Shown: positions 24,514-32,882 of the stretch, piece by piece
Layout: each line of letters starts with the position of its first letter
Position numbering within the stretch: position 1 is the stretch's first letter
Source of the DNA: Chromatiaceae bacterium
Lineage (GTDB): Bacteria > Pseudomonadota > Gammaproteobacteria > Chromatiales > Chromatiaceae
Direction: 5' to 3'
Length of the DNA stretch: 64,000 nucleotides
Assembly (NCBI GenBank): GCA_024235175.1
Contig: JACKMX010000003.1
Location: 496,001 to 560,000 of the forward strand
Position numbers and translations under genes: made by a program
The notes under the pieces: model-generated
Seen by the model: the letters and a program-made list of their open reading frames with translations, nothing else
The model's database searches: none
Told to the model about the DNA's origin: nothing

Positions 24514-25032
24514 CTTGCTCCTCCCATTTCTTCCGTTACCCTGTTGCTGAGGCGGAAATCAATCAACCGGTAATAATGGCGGGACGAAAATGGATTTTCC
24601 GCGTTGTGTCAAAAATCTGGAGGCGCAATCAGGTACTATCTTCACGCACCCTGGGCTGCCTCCATAAAGCTCTTCAACGATCCGCTTGTCAATTCGTCCG
24701 GAGAAATCACAAAATCAATTCTGCACTTTATGCTTAATGCTTGAATTCAGAATAGTCCTCTTCGTTGGACAGGAAAACAATACTCATTGATTAAAAATTT
24801 TTATTGATTCGAATCAAAGGCTATCATGCTAAGGTAATCTTTTTGTAATATGTCTACGATCTTAGCACAGGATCTGGGCTAAAGGCGCCTGATTGGAAGG
24901 TTGGCGCAGTCATGGCTGAAGCAGACATTGGGATGGTCGAGACCGGCCACCGGGGCCAGCGCTGGCAGATAAGGGTTATTTGATAATAGGTGTTTTTAAG
25001 CCTTTTTAAGCTTCGATCTCTGGAGACCTGAT
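24514..25032. other. 519-bp intergenic region between the DsrC-like gene and uspA
   Basis: No convincing gene is present. The AT-rich centre holds the FNR box. The roughly 180-bp leader before uspA is GC-richer and ends with a repeated TTTTTAAGC (about 24990-25012). I could not assign a riboswitch class to it. Confidence 0.6.
24804..24817. promoter_or_regulatory. Perfect FNR/ANR box upstream of uspA
   Basis: TTGATTCGAATCAA is a perfect 14-bp palindrome and matches the FNR-type consensus TTGATN4ATCAA at every fixed position. A possible -10 (TGTAAT, 24844-24849) lies downstream toward uspA, giving an activator distance a few bp longer than the usual -41.5. The likely target is uspA at 25033, perhaps with the following Na+/Pi carrier. 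The divergent DsrC-like gene starts about 290 bp away and is less likely. Confidence 0.7.
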
Positions 25033-25503
25033 ATGGTGGATAGTACGAAGGATAAGCCCCTTTTGGTTCCTGTGGATTTTTCCCCCCACTCAGAGGCCGC
25101 GCTGCTCAAGGCCTGCGAACTGGCTGCATGCATGAAGTCGCCGATTCTGGTGCTTCACGTGGTGCATGATCCTGGAGATATGCAGGGGTATTACAAAAGG
25201 ACCACGAAGAAGAAGCAGTTGGTGAGAATTGAGGATATTGCCCAGGAGATGCTCGATGAATTTATCGATTCACTCAAGAAAAAATATCCCAAAATCAAGC
25301 GGCTGGAGAACGTCGAGAAAGTATTGGTAGTTGGATTGCCGGTCACCAGAATATTGGAGGTGGCGCAAAAAAAGGATGTGGCGATGGTAATCATGGGAAG
25401 CCAGGGCCGCACCGGACTTGAGCATATCCTGCTTGGCTCAAAGGCGGAACAGGTTGTCCGGCTCTGTCCGTTGCCGGTAACCATCGTTAAACGGCATGCA
25501 TGA
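25033..25503 (+). CDS. Universal stress protein (UspA family, ATP-binding type)
   Basis: A 156-residue single-domain Usp protein. The start (LLVPVDFSPHSEAALLKACELA) and the C-terminal nucleotide loop GSQGRTGLEHILLGSKAEQ fit the G-x2-G-x9-G-S pattern of ATP-binding Usp proteins. A basic insertion (YYKRTTKKKQLVR) sits in the middle. The perfect FNR box upstream suggests induction under low oxygen, as known for Anr-controlled Usp genes in Pseudomonas. The gene lies 158 bp upstream of the first Na+/Pi carrier. Confidence 0.9.
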   Translation: MVDSTKDKPLLVPVDFSPHSEAALLKACELAACMKSPILVLHVVHDPGDMQGYYKRTTKKKQLVRIEDIAQEMLDEFIDSLKKKYPKIKRLENVEKVLVVGLPVTRILEVAQKKDVAMVIMGSQGRTGLEHILLGSKAEQVVRLCPLPVTIVKRHA

Positions 25504-25661
25504 GGCAATCTGAACTCCACCGATTTGCAGTGATAAAGTGGCTTTATTCGTTGTTCGGATGAAGCGGCCGACGCTGGGCTTAATATTGCAAACGAGCCTT
25601 TGTGAATTAATAAATAACTTTGCTCTAAAGCAAAATAGCTAATTAATTCAAGGAGAATGGT

Positions 25662-27467
25662 ATGGCTACATCATACCTGCTACCGGCAGGCAATCTGAGA
25701 AACAGAATGCTGATTATGTTGATTATAGCCGCTGCAGTGGTTGTCGCGGCCTTCCCTGTTCTTGCTGCTGCAAGCGCTGAGCAGAAGATGGCCTGGGGAA
25801 CCATGGGCATGCAGCTGTTCGGGGGCCTGGCATTGTTCCTGTTTGGTATGGAGCAGATGTCCGAGTCGCTGAAGGCCGTTGCAGGAGAGAGGATGAAAAC
25901 CATCCTTGCCAGGCTGACTTCCAACCGCTTCATGGGGGCAGCCACGGGGGCGTTTGTAACCGCCATTATTCAGTCATCTTCGGTGACCACCGTGCTGGTG
26001 GTTGGATTCATCACCGCCGGACTGATGTCGCTGTCGCAATCGGTGGGGATCATTATGGGCGCCAATATCGGCACCACGATAACCGCGCAGATAGTAGCCT
26101 TCAAGATCACCAAAGCCGCTCTGCTGATGGTTGGTGTCGGTTTTACCATGCTGTTCGCTTCCAGAAACGAGCGTGTAAAGCAGTACGGCACCATGCTGAT
26201 GGGCCTGGGGCTGGTCTTCTTTGGTATGAGCGTGATGAGCGATGCGATGAAACCGCTGCGCAGCTATCAGCCGTTTCTCGACCTGATGATTCAGATGGAA
26301 AATCCGTTGGTCGGCATTTTGATCGCGGCAGGCTTTACCGGGTTGATTCAGTCCTCCTCCGCAACGACCGGTATCGTTATCGTCATGGCCAGTCAGGGCT
26401 TCATTACGCTGCCGGCAGGTATTGCGCTGGCCTTCGGGGCGAATATCGGGACCTGCGTCACCGCCATGCTGGCCTCCATCGGCAAGCCCAGGGAGGCAGT
26501 ACGGGCGGCTGCCGTGCATGTGCTGTTCAATGTGGCAGGTGTCATCATCTGGTTCTTTTTCATTCCGCAACTGGCTGAACTGGTGGCCTGGATGTCGCCG
26601 TCTCATCCGGAGTTGACCGGGGTTGATCGACTGGGAGCGGAGACGCCGCGCCAGATCGCGAATGCTCATACTATTTTTAATGTTGCCAATACCATCATCT
26701 TCATCGGCTTTACCACACAGGTGGCGCGCATCGTTGAACGCATGATACCGGATCGCGAACTCGAAGATGAGGTTACCGGAGTCAGCGCAAAATATCTCGA
26801 CATAGAACTTTTAAGCACCCCCTCACTGGCTATTGACAGGGTCCGGCTGGAAGTGCTGCACATGGGCGAGACCGTTCAGGAGATGCTGAAAGAGATCATG
26901 CCGGCAATTCTGAGCGGCAATCGTGAAACATTGAAAGAGATCAGGGACAAGGATGATTTGGTCGATCTGCTGTATGCGCAGATTATCGACTACATGGGGC
27001 GGATCAGTAAGCGCACATTGACCGAGCAGCAAACCAATGAATTTATGGGGTTGATGGAGGCTGTCACGGCGCTTGAGAATATTGGGGACACCATCGAAAC
27101 CAATCTGGTGGTGTTGGGCAACGAGCGGATCGAGGCCGGCGTTTCCATCAGCAAGCCGACCCGCAAGGTGTTGAGCGATTTTCATCTGGTGATCGAGCGG
27201 GCACTGGATACCGCAATCCAGGCGGTGTCTCAGGGCAACCAGGAAGCGGCAAAGCTCGTGATCGACATGAAAGAGGAGATATCAAAACTGGCGGACTCCG
27301 CAGCCACACATCAGGCAGCACGGTTGGTGGCCGAAGAGCCGAACAGGATACCGGCTTACACCATTGAGATAGACATTATCGAAAAACAGAAGCGGATCTA
27401 CTACTTTGCCAAACGAATGGCAAAATCTGTTTTCACTTTGGGCGAAGACCCGGAGATGGCGGCTTAG
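25662..27467 (+). CDS. Na+/phosphate cotransporter family protein, copy 1 (NptA/YjbB-type with PhoU-like C-terminus)
   Basis: A 601-residue membrane protein of the Na+/Pi cotransporter (PF02690) family. The two inverted-repeat signatures are present: IQSSSVTTVLVVGFITAGLM with GANIGTTITAQ, and IQSSSATTGIVIVMASQGF with GANIGTCVTAM. After about residue 380 the chain becomes a helical PhoU-like domain (LEVLHMGETVQEMLKEIM; ALENIGDTIETNLV). E. coli YjbB, of the same type, exports Pi. An AAGGAG site precedes the ATG. A strong paralogue follows 480 bp downstream. Confidence 0.9.
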   Translation: MATSYLLPAGNLRNRMLIMLIIAAAVVVAAFPVLAAASAEQKMAWGTMGMQLFGGLALFLFGMEQMSESLKAVAGERMKTILARLTSNRFMGAATGAFVTAIIQSSSVTTVLVVGFITAGLMSLSQSVGIIMGANIGTTITAQIVAFKITKAALLMVGVGFTMLFASRNERVKQYGTMLMGLGLVFFGMSVMSDAMKPLRSYQPFLDLMIQMENPLVGILIAAGFTGLIQSSSATTGIVIVMASQGFITLPAGIALAFGANIGTCVTAMLASIGKPREAVRAAAVHVLFNVAGVIIWFFFIPQLAELVAWMSPSHPELTGVDRLGAETPRQIANAHTIFNVANTIIFIGFTTQVARIVERMIPDRELEDEVTGVSAKYLDIELLSTPSLAIDRVRLEVLHMGETVQEMLKEIMPAILSGNRETLKEIRDKDDLVDLLYAQIIDYMGRISKRTLTEQQTNEFMGLMEAVTALENIGDTIETNLVVLGNERIEAGVSISKPTRKVLSDFHLVIERALDTAIQAVSQGNQEAAKLVIDMKEEISKLADSAATHQAARLVAEEPNRIPAYTIEIDIIEKQKRIYYFAKRMAKSVFTLGEDPEMAA

Positions 27468-27530
27468 GGCTTGTTAACTTGTATTTTTAAATGGCTTTCA
27501 ATGTAATCCAAACCAATAGGAGCTCGGATA

Positions 27531-27785
27531 ATGGGTATAGAGAAATTGCTGGATAATCTGAAGGATTATCTCGATAAAGGGGAAAAGAAGAAAAAGGCGC
27601 ACTGTGACCGTATCGATGAGTTGCTGGCCAAACTCGCGGAAAAAGAGGAGAAGCTGCAGAAGAAGATAGAAACCGAGACCGATGAAGTTAAGAAAAAGCG
27701 GCTGAATACTGAGTTAAAAATCATCGCCGTGCAGCGCAAGAAGGGTGCTGCCCGTCGTGAAGAGCTCAGTGACAAATGTAAGTAA
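27531..27785 (+). CDS. Small Lys/Glu-rich coiled-coil protein between the two Na+/Pi carriers
   Basis: An 84-residue, very hydrophilic protein. Most of it (about residues 15-75) is predicted by eye as coiled coil with heptad-like Leu/Ile spacing (LLAKLAEKEEKLQKKIETET). It has two Cys, one near residue 25 and one in the C-terminal DKCK. AGGAG precedes the ATG. It is not a recognised family. Its position, tightly placed between two NptA-type genes on the same strand, suggests an accessory or regulatory partner of the carriers; this is inference only. Confidence 0.7.
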   Translation: MGIEKLLDNLKDYLDKGEKKKKAHCDRIDELLAKLAEKEEKLQKKIETETDEVKKKRLNTELKIIAVQRKKGAARREELSDKCK

Positions 27786-27945
27786 ACGTAGGCAGATAAG
27801 AATAAACCCTTGCAAAAAAATTATACATTCAGGCGGCTCTTTGTAAGGGTGCACCGACGAAATAGGCAGTGAGCATATGGGGGCGAAAGCAGCACTGCGC
27901 AACTTCCTGCAGGGGTAATTTTAGTTTTATACGGGGAAATTAACA

Positions 27946-29763
27946 ATGATTCCAAAAATGGGTGTGAGTAAGCAAAACCTGTTGCCATGGGTAATGGGTC
28001 TTGCGGTCGGCTTATTGATTATAGAGCCGGCGCTGGCGGCCAGCTCCGGCAAACCCATCGACTGGTTCGATATGAGCATGACACTGCTCGGCGGACTGGC
28101 CATTTTCCTCTACGGAATGGAGTTAATGACCGATTCACTGAAGGTGTTGGCCGGCGACCGGATGAAGGTGATCCTGGAGAAGTTGACAGGCAACCGGATT
28201 GCAGGTGTGTTGACCGGTGCGGGGGTGACAGCCGTGGTCCAATCCTCCTCGGTTACCACGGTTATTGTGGTCGGTTTTGTGACCGCCGGGCTGATGAGCC
28301 TGTCGCAGGCAATAGGCGTTATCTTCGGGGCGAATATCGGCACCACCATCACCGCGCAGATCGTCGCCTTCAAGATCACGAAGTATGCGCTGATTATGGT
28401 GGCGGGCGGCTTCGGCATGCTGATGATGGGCCGCAACGAGAAGATCAAGCATTGGGGTATGATGCTGATGGGTCTGGGCCTGGTGTTCTTCGGCATGAGC
28501 GTGATGAGCGACGCGATGAAGCCGCTGCGCACCTTTCAGCCGTTCCTTGACATGATGGCCACCATGGAAAACCCGCTGGTGGGCATTCTTATCGCCGCGG
28601 CGTTCACCGGCCTGGTCCAATCCTCCTCCGCGACAACGGGCATAGTCATCGTCATGGCGACCGAGGGGCTGGTCACGCTGCCGGCCGGTATCGCACTGGC
28701 ATTTGGCGCCAATATCGGCACCTGCGTCACGGCCATACTGGCCGCCATCGGCAAACCGCGCAGGGCAGTGCAGGCGGCCATGGCGCATCTGCTGTTCAAT
28801 GTTTTCGGTGTGATTATCTGGTTCTTTTTTATTCCCTACCTCGCGGACTTCGTTACCTGGTTGTCGCCCGCAGCGGATGCCAGCCTTACCGGACAGGCGA
28901 AACTGGCGGCCGAGGCGCCGCGCCAGATAGCCAATGCCCACACGGTGTTCAATGTGGCCAATACCATTCTCTTCCTGCCGTTTGCCGGGCTGTTAGCAAA
29001 GCTGGTGGAGAAACTGGTGCCGGTCAAGGAGCTCACTATCGAGGAGAAGGCGGTGGCAAAGTTCATGCCGCGTTATCTCGATGAAGGCATGCTGGACACC
29101 CCTCCGCTGGCGTTGAGCATGGTGCGCAGAGAGACCCGCCGCATGGGTGAGGTCGTTGAGGAGATGCTGGCCGCTGTTCCGGCCACGGTGTTTACCGGTG
29201 ATCTGGATAAAATGGCCGTAATACGCGATCAGGATGACCAGGTTGACGCGCTTTACGCGGCGATAAACAGCTACCTTACCAAGGTGACCAGGAGGGATCT
29301 CCTTGAGAGTACCTCCAATGAGGCGATGCTGCTGACAACGACCACGACAGAGATAGAGAATATCGGAGACATCATCGAGATTCACATGTCACATCTGGCC
29401 ACCATGTGCTCCATGAACCATGTAACCTTCAATGAAGAGGATCTCAATTCCCTGAAGTTTTTCCATGGCAAGGTTCAGAAAGCGTTCGGTTCGGCGCTGT
29501 CGGCGGTTGAGCAGGATCGCCGGGCGGCCGCGCAGATTGTGCTCGATATGGAGGAAGAGATTGTTGTCGGTATGGATGATCTGGTCAAGAAACGTCAGCG
29601 GAAATTTCTGCAGGAGGAGCATTCATCACAGGAGATGGCAGCGTTTACCCTGCAGACCGATATCATGGAGAACCTGAAACGTATCTATGAGCACAGCAAG
29701 CGCATCAGCAAGCTGGTACTGAGGCAGGAGGGTGGTACCGCGCTGGCAACGATCAACAGCTAA
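27946..29763 (+). CDS. Na+/phosphate cotransporter family protein, copy 2
   Basis: A 605-residue paralogue of copy 1 with the same plan: signal-anchor N-terminus, two QSSS repeats (QSSSVTTVIVVGFVTAGLM; QSSSATTGIVIVMATEGL), GANIGTTITAQ and GANIGTCVTAI, then a PhoU-like helical domain (RRMGEVVEEMLAAVP; EIENIGDIIEIHM). The membrane halves of the two copies are nearly the same in many stretches, while the PhoU-like tails differ more, which suggests different regulation of similar carriers. Followed by a long hairpin. Confidence 0.9.
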   Translation: MIPKMGVSKQNLLPWVMGLAVGLLIIEPALAASSGKPIDWFDMSMTLLGGLAIFLYGMELMTDSLKVLAGDRMKVILEKLTGNRIAGVLTGAGVTAVVQSSSVTTVIVVGFVTAGLMSLSQAIGVIFGANIGTTITAQIVAFKITKYALIMVAGGFGMLMMGRNEKIKHWGMMLMGLGLVFFGMSVMSDAMKPLRTFQPFLDMMATMENPLVGILIAAAFTGLVQSSSATTGIVIVMATEGLVTLPAGIALAFGANIGTCVTAILAAIGKPRRAVQAAMAHLLFNVFGVIIWFFFIPYLADFVTWLSPAADASLTGQAKLAAEAPRQIANAHTVFNVANTILFLPFAGLLAKLVEKLVPVKELTIEEKAVAKFMPRYLDEGMLDTPPLALSMVRRETRRMGEVVEEMLAAVPATVFTGDLDKMAVIRDQDDQVDALYAAINSYLTKVTRRDLLESTSNEAMLLTTTTTEIENIGDIIEIHMSHLATMCSMNHVTFNEEDLNSLKFFHGKVQKAFGSALSAVEQDRRAAAQIVLDMEEEIVVGMDDLVKKRQRKFLQEEHSSQEMAAFTLQTDIMENLKRIYEHSKRISKLVLRQEGGTALATINS

Positions 29764-29780
29764 GATTCTGTTGATGAGAA

Positions 29781-29818
29781 GCTGCTCAGCGGCTCCTGTT
29801 GTGGAGTTGCTGGGCAGC
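29781..29818 (+). terminator. Long hairpin downstream of the second Na+/Pi carrier
   Basis: A 16-bp stem, counting G-U pairs (29781-29796 with 29803-29818), closes a TGTTGT loop 18 bp after the stop codon. No T-run follows, so it may be a 3'-end protector or a factor-dependent end. Confidence 0.5.
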
Positions 29819-30082
29819 TGCATTGGCAGGGTAGCGGGTGGCTTTATGCTAACCTGAAACAGCCCGAACAGGACGGATTCCGACAGGGGATCCGCCATCA
29901 GCCATCTCCTAAGATGACGGAAAAAAGGGAAACAGCTCTGCAGCAACCGGGCTACAATCGATTGGTTGCTGTTAGTTGCTCCACCTATACCATCGATACC
30001 ATATCGATTCCCAAAAACGACTGAAGGTTATCGGGAATCAGGTAAGCTGAAGAATTCACCACTTCTGTTAGTGCAGAAAGCC
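29819..30082. other. Intergenic region between convergent nptA-type and CNNM genes
   Basis: Together with the hairpin above, this is a gap of about 320 bp. I see no supported gene in it on either strand and no clear second terminator. Confidence 0.6.
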
Positions 30083-31321
30083 TCACCGTTTTATGTTTAC
30101 CTCCTGTATAACCTGTTCCGTGCTCCGGTGTATTGTCAGGGTTATATCGTCTTCCTTGATTACGGTGCCTTCGGCCGGGATGGAGTGGAGTCTCGAAAGA
30201 ATCAGTCCGGATAGCGTTGCATAGTTTCCTTTGGGCAGATAGATGTCCAGCGTATTGCACAGATCGTCAATCTCTATCCGGGCGCTGACAAGATATTCAT
30301 TTTCCGCGATCCGCTGGATGAGGTTGTGCCGCTGTTTTGTGCCCAGGTCGTACTCGTCTTCCAGGTTTTCGACCACCTCCTCCATGATGTCTTCTATGGT
30401 GACTATACCTTCCGCACCGCCAAATTCATCAACTACAATGGCGACTACGGTGCCCTCACGCCGCAATTCGATCATCAGCTCTTTGATGCTTTTTCCGCCG
30501 GGTACGTATACCGCCGGGCGGATATGGTCGGTAATCGGTGCGTCCGGTTCCATGCCGAGCAGGTCCAGTGTATGCAGAATGCCGATGATCCGGTCGATTC
30601 GCTGGCTGTATACGGGAAGCCTCACATGCGCTTTGCTCGAAGATATCTTGCGGGCCTCTCCGCAGGTTATTCCCTGCTCCACGGCAGTCACTTCGATCAG
30701 CGGCAGCATCACGTCGTTTACCGTGGTTTCGTTGAAGTTGAACATTCTTTTGATCATGTTTTTCTCAACCGGATGGATGTCACCGCCGGATGAGGCCGGC
30801 ATCTGCAGCATGGTGACAATCTGTTCACGCAGCGTGAAGGGGTTTTTGGCATCACCGCCGGCAATTTTGGTCAGTAGATTGGTCAGAAAGCTGAAGACCA
30901 CGAGTATCGGAAAGAACAGCATCGAAAAGAATCTGAGAACAAAAATCACGACAGGGGTCAGTGCATCCGCCCGTTGTTGAAAAACACTTTTCGGGACAAT
31001 TTCACCAAAAATCCATATAAGAGGTGCAACCAGGACCACTGCCAGCCAGCTCCCGTTATCGCCGAACAGATGGAGCATCAGCGCGGTTGCCATAGTGGTG
31101 TTGGTGACAACCGCGATATTGGTCCCGACCAGCGTGGTGGAGAGCAGCCATTCTGGCTTTTCCAGCATCTTCAACGCGAGTTTGGCGCCCTTTGATCCCT
31201 TAGCTGCTTTATGACGCAGCTTCATCTGATCGGCACTGACGACCCCGATTTCAGATCCGGAAAAAAAGCCCTCCAGCAGCAGGCAGAGCATCATGATCAG
31301 AACGGTGGTAAAGATATCCAT
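30083..31321 (-). CDS. CNNM/CorC-family membrane protein, type 2 of pair B
   Basis: A 412-residue protein: DUF21/CNNM membrane domain (LEGFFSGSEIGVVSADQMKL), two CBS domains (HVRLPVYSQRIDRIIGIL; VAIVVDEFGGAEGIVTIEDI) and a CorC_HlyC domain (YLPKGNYATLSGLILSRL). It is the counterpart of the protein encoded at 17539-18807, sharing runs such as TTLVGTNIAVVT. It begins directly after the stop codon of the type 1 partner upstream on the minus strand. Confidence 0.85.
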   Translation of the reverse strand: MDIFTTVLIMMLCLLLEGFFSGSEIGVVSADQMKLRHKAAKGSKGAKLALKMLEKPEWLLSTTLVGTNIAVVTNTTMATALMLHLFGDNGSWLAVVLVAPLIWIFGEIVPKSVFQQRADALTPVVIFVLRFFSMLFFPILVVFSFLTNLLTKIAGGDAKNPFTLREQIVTMLQMPASSGGDIHPVEKNMIKRMFNFNETTVNDVMLPLIEVTAVEQGITCGEARKISSSKAHVRLPVYSQRIDRIIGILHTLDLLGMEPDAPITDHIRPAVYVPGGKSIKELMIELRREGTVVAIVVDEFGGAEGIVTIEDIMEEVVENLEDEYDLGTKQRHNLIQRIAENEYLVSARIEIDDLCNTLDIYLPKGNYATLSGLILSRLHSIPAEGTVIKEDDITLTIHRSTEQVIQEVNIKR

Positions 31322-32656
31322 TTAATTACTCCCTCCTTCCGATATCCCGTCACGGATATCGGTGAGGGTTGCAGTTTCGTTGTCGTCCTTAAAGGGAGGT
31401 GACGGGTCGACCCGTAATTGAACGATTCTGTTTTGAGCCACTGTCTGTGCGGTAAAGGTGATATCATGCAACGTTATCGAGGCTCCCTCCTGTGGCAGTT
31501 CTCCAAAGGCGTGCAGCACCAGTCCTCCGATCGTCTCAATCTCCTCACCGCTCAAGCTAAACCCGATATGTTCGTTGAACTGATCGAGCGGCATGCCGCC
31601 ATCGACCAGATACTGGTTCTCTCCAACCGTCTCCAATGCAAAATTATCAACCTGATCCGACGGACTGGGAATGTCGCCGAAGATGCACTCCAGCAGATCT
31701 TCCATGGTGACCAGGCCGGTGACACCCCCATACTCATCAACGGTCAGGGTAAAGGAGCGCCTTGACTCGCGAAAACTATCCAGCAACTCAAGCGCCGGCT
31801 TGGATTCGGGTACGAAATAGGGTTTTCTCAGCAGCTTGATAAACTTCTCCCGGTTCTCCTTCAGATCATCCAGATTGACATCAAGCAGATCCCGGGCGTG
31901 AAGAATGCCCAGAACATTATCCCGGTGATTTTCATAAACAGGAAATCGGGACTGCCGTGTTTCATTGATTACCGATAACAGCTCGGGAATGGCAATATCG
32001 ATTGACAGGAAGTTGATCTCTGCTCTCGGTGTCAGAATATCCTCCAGCGATTTGCTGCCCAACTCGAATATCTGATCGATAAACTGAGCTTCTGTTGAGT
32101 GCAGCACGCCTTCGCCAACAGCTTCGTGAGCCAGAGTTCTTACCATATCCTCGGTAATGATATTGCCGGGTGAGCGCTCCTTGCCCACGATGAAGGTGGT
32201 GATCCAGTCCGATACCGTTCTCACCGCCCAGCGGATCGGCGTAATGAGCCGGGCGAAAAAACTGATGGGACCGGCTTCGGCGCTGGCGAAAGCAACGTTG
32301 TTGCGAATTGCCAATGTTTTTGGCGTTATTTCACCGAATATCAGTAGGATAGGCACCATGATGAAGAGATTGAAAATCTTGTTATCTTCCCCGGCCAGAT
32401 GGATCACCATGGTGGCCGAAATGACCGATGCGGCCACATTGACGAATTCATTGCCAATCAGAATTGTGACAATCAATCGGCGGGGTTCGCTCAACATGCG
32501 TTCAATGAGCTCGAGCTTGGTATTTCCGCTCTGCCGCATCTGCTCCAGCTGAACGCTGTTCAAAGAGAACATGGATGTTTCGGAGCTTGAAAAAAAGCCT
32601 GACAACAGCATCAGAAAAATAAAAAGTACCAGTTCCAGCCAAAATGCGAGATCCAT
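31322..32656 (-). CDS. CNNM/CorC-family membrane protein, type 1 of pair B
   Basis: A 444-residue protein with the DUF21 domain (LSGFFSSSETSMFSLNSVQL), two CBS domains (QSRFPVYENHRDNVLGIL; FTLTVDEYGGVTGLVTMEDL) and a C-terminal CorC_HlyC domain (EIETIGGLVLHAFGELP). It parallels the type 1 protein at 16.0-17.5 kb but lacks its long acidic tail. First gene of pair B. The upstream 226 bp hold a perfect palindrome TGTCAA-C-TTGACA (32707-32719) but no clear promoter. Confidence 0.85.
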   Translation of the reverse strand: MDLAFWLELVLFIFLMLLSGFFSSSETSMFSLNSVQLEQMRQSGNTKLELIERMLSEPRRLIVTILIGNEFVNVAASVISATMVIHLAGEDNKIFNLFIMVPILLIFGEITPKTLAIRNNVAFASAEAGPISFFARLITPIRWAVRTVSDWITTFIVGKERSPGNIITEDMVRTLAHEAVGEGVLHSTEAQFIDQIFELGSKSLEDILTPRAEINFLSIDIAIPELLSVINETRQSRFPVYENHRDNVLGILHARDLLDVNLDDLKENREKFIKLLRKPYFVPESKPALELLDSFRESRRSFTLTVDEYGGVTGLVTMEDLLECIFGDIPSPSDQVDNFALETVGENQYLVDGGMPLDQFNEHIGFSLSGEEIETIGGLVLHAFGELPQEGASITLHDITFTAQTVAQNRIVQLRVDPSPPFKDDNETATLTDIRDGISEGGSN

Positions 32657-32882
32657 TGGATTTTTCTCTTCGTATTCAGTCAGAAAATGAGATATTGATT
32701 TTTTATGTCAACTTGACAGGATACACGTTATAAGAGGATTTTATAATTGTTCGCTATCGAGCTGCACTAAATTTTGTCATACCCGGCACAGATTGACCCC
32801 GATATCTCATTAGGCTCTCATTATAAAGCCCATTCGGGATGATTGGATTTTGACAATGGATCCAAATCCAGAGCGATACCAG

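Noticed and set aside
24850..25020. Possible riboswitch in the uspA leader
   Set aside because: I compared it by eye with GEMM, fluoride and ykkC-type cores and found no convincing match.
28135..28941. Antisense frames opposite both Na+/Pi carriers (also 25974-26669)
   Set aside because: The two antisense products resemble each other only because the carriers do; neither has a ribosome-binding site or domain.
32700..32750. Promoter at the TTGACA inside the TGTCAA-C-TTGACA palindrome
   Set aside because: On the plus strand no -10 lies at a proper distance and there is no gene; on the minus strand the -10 is not convincing.
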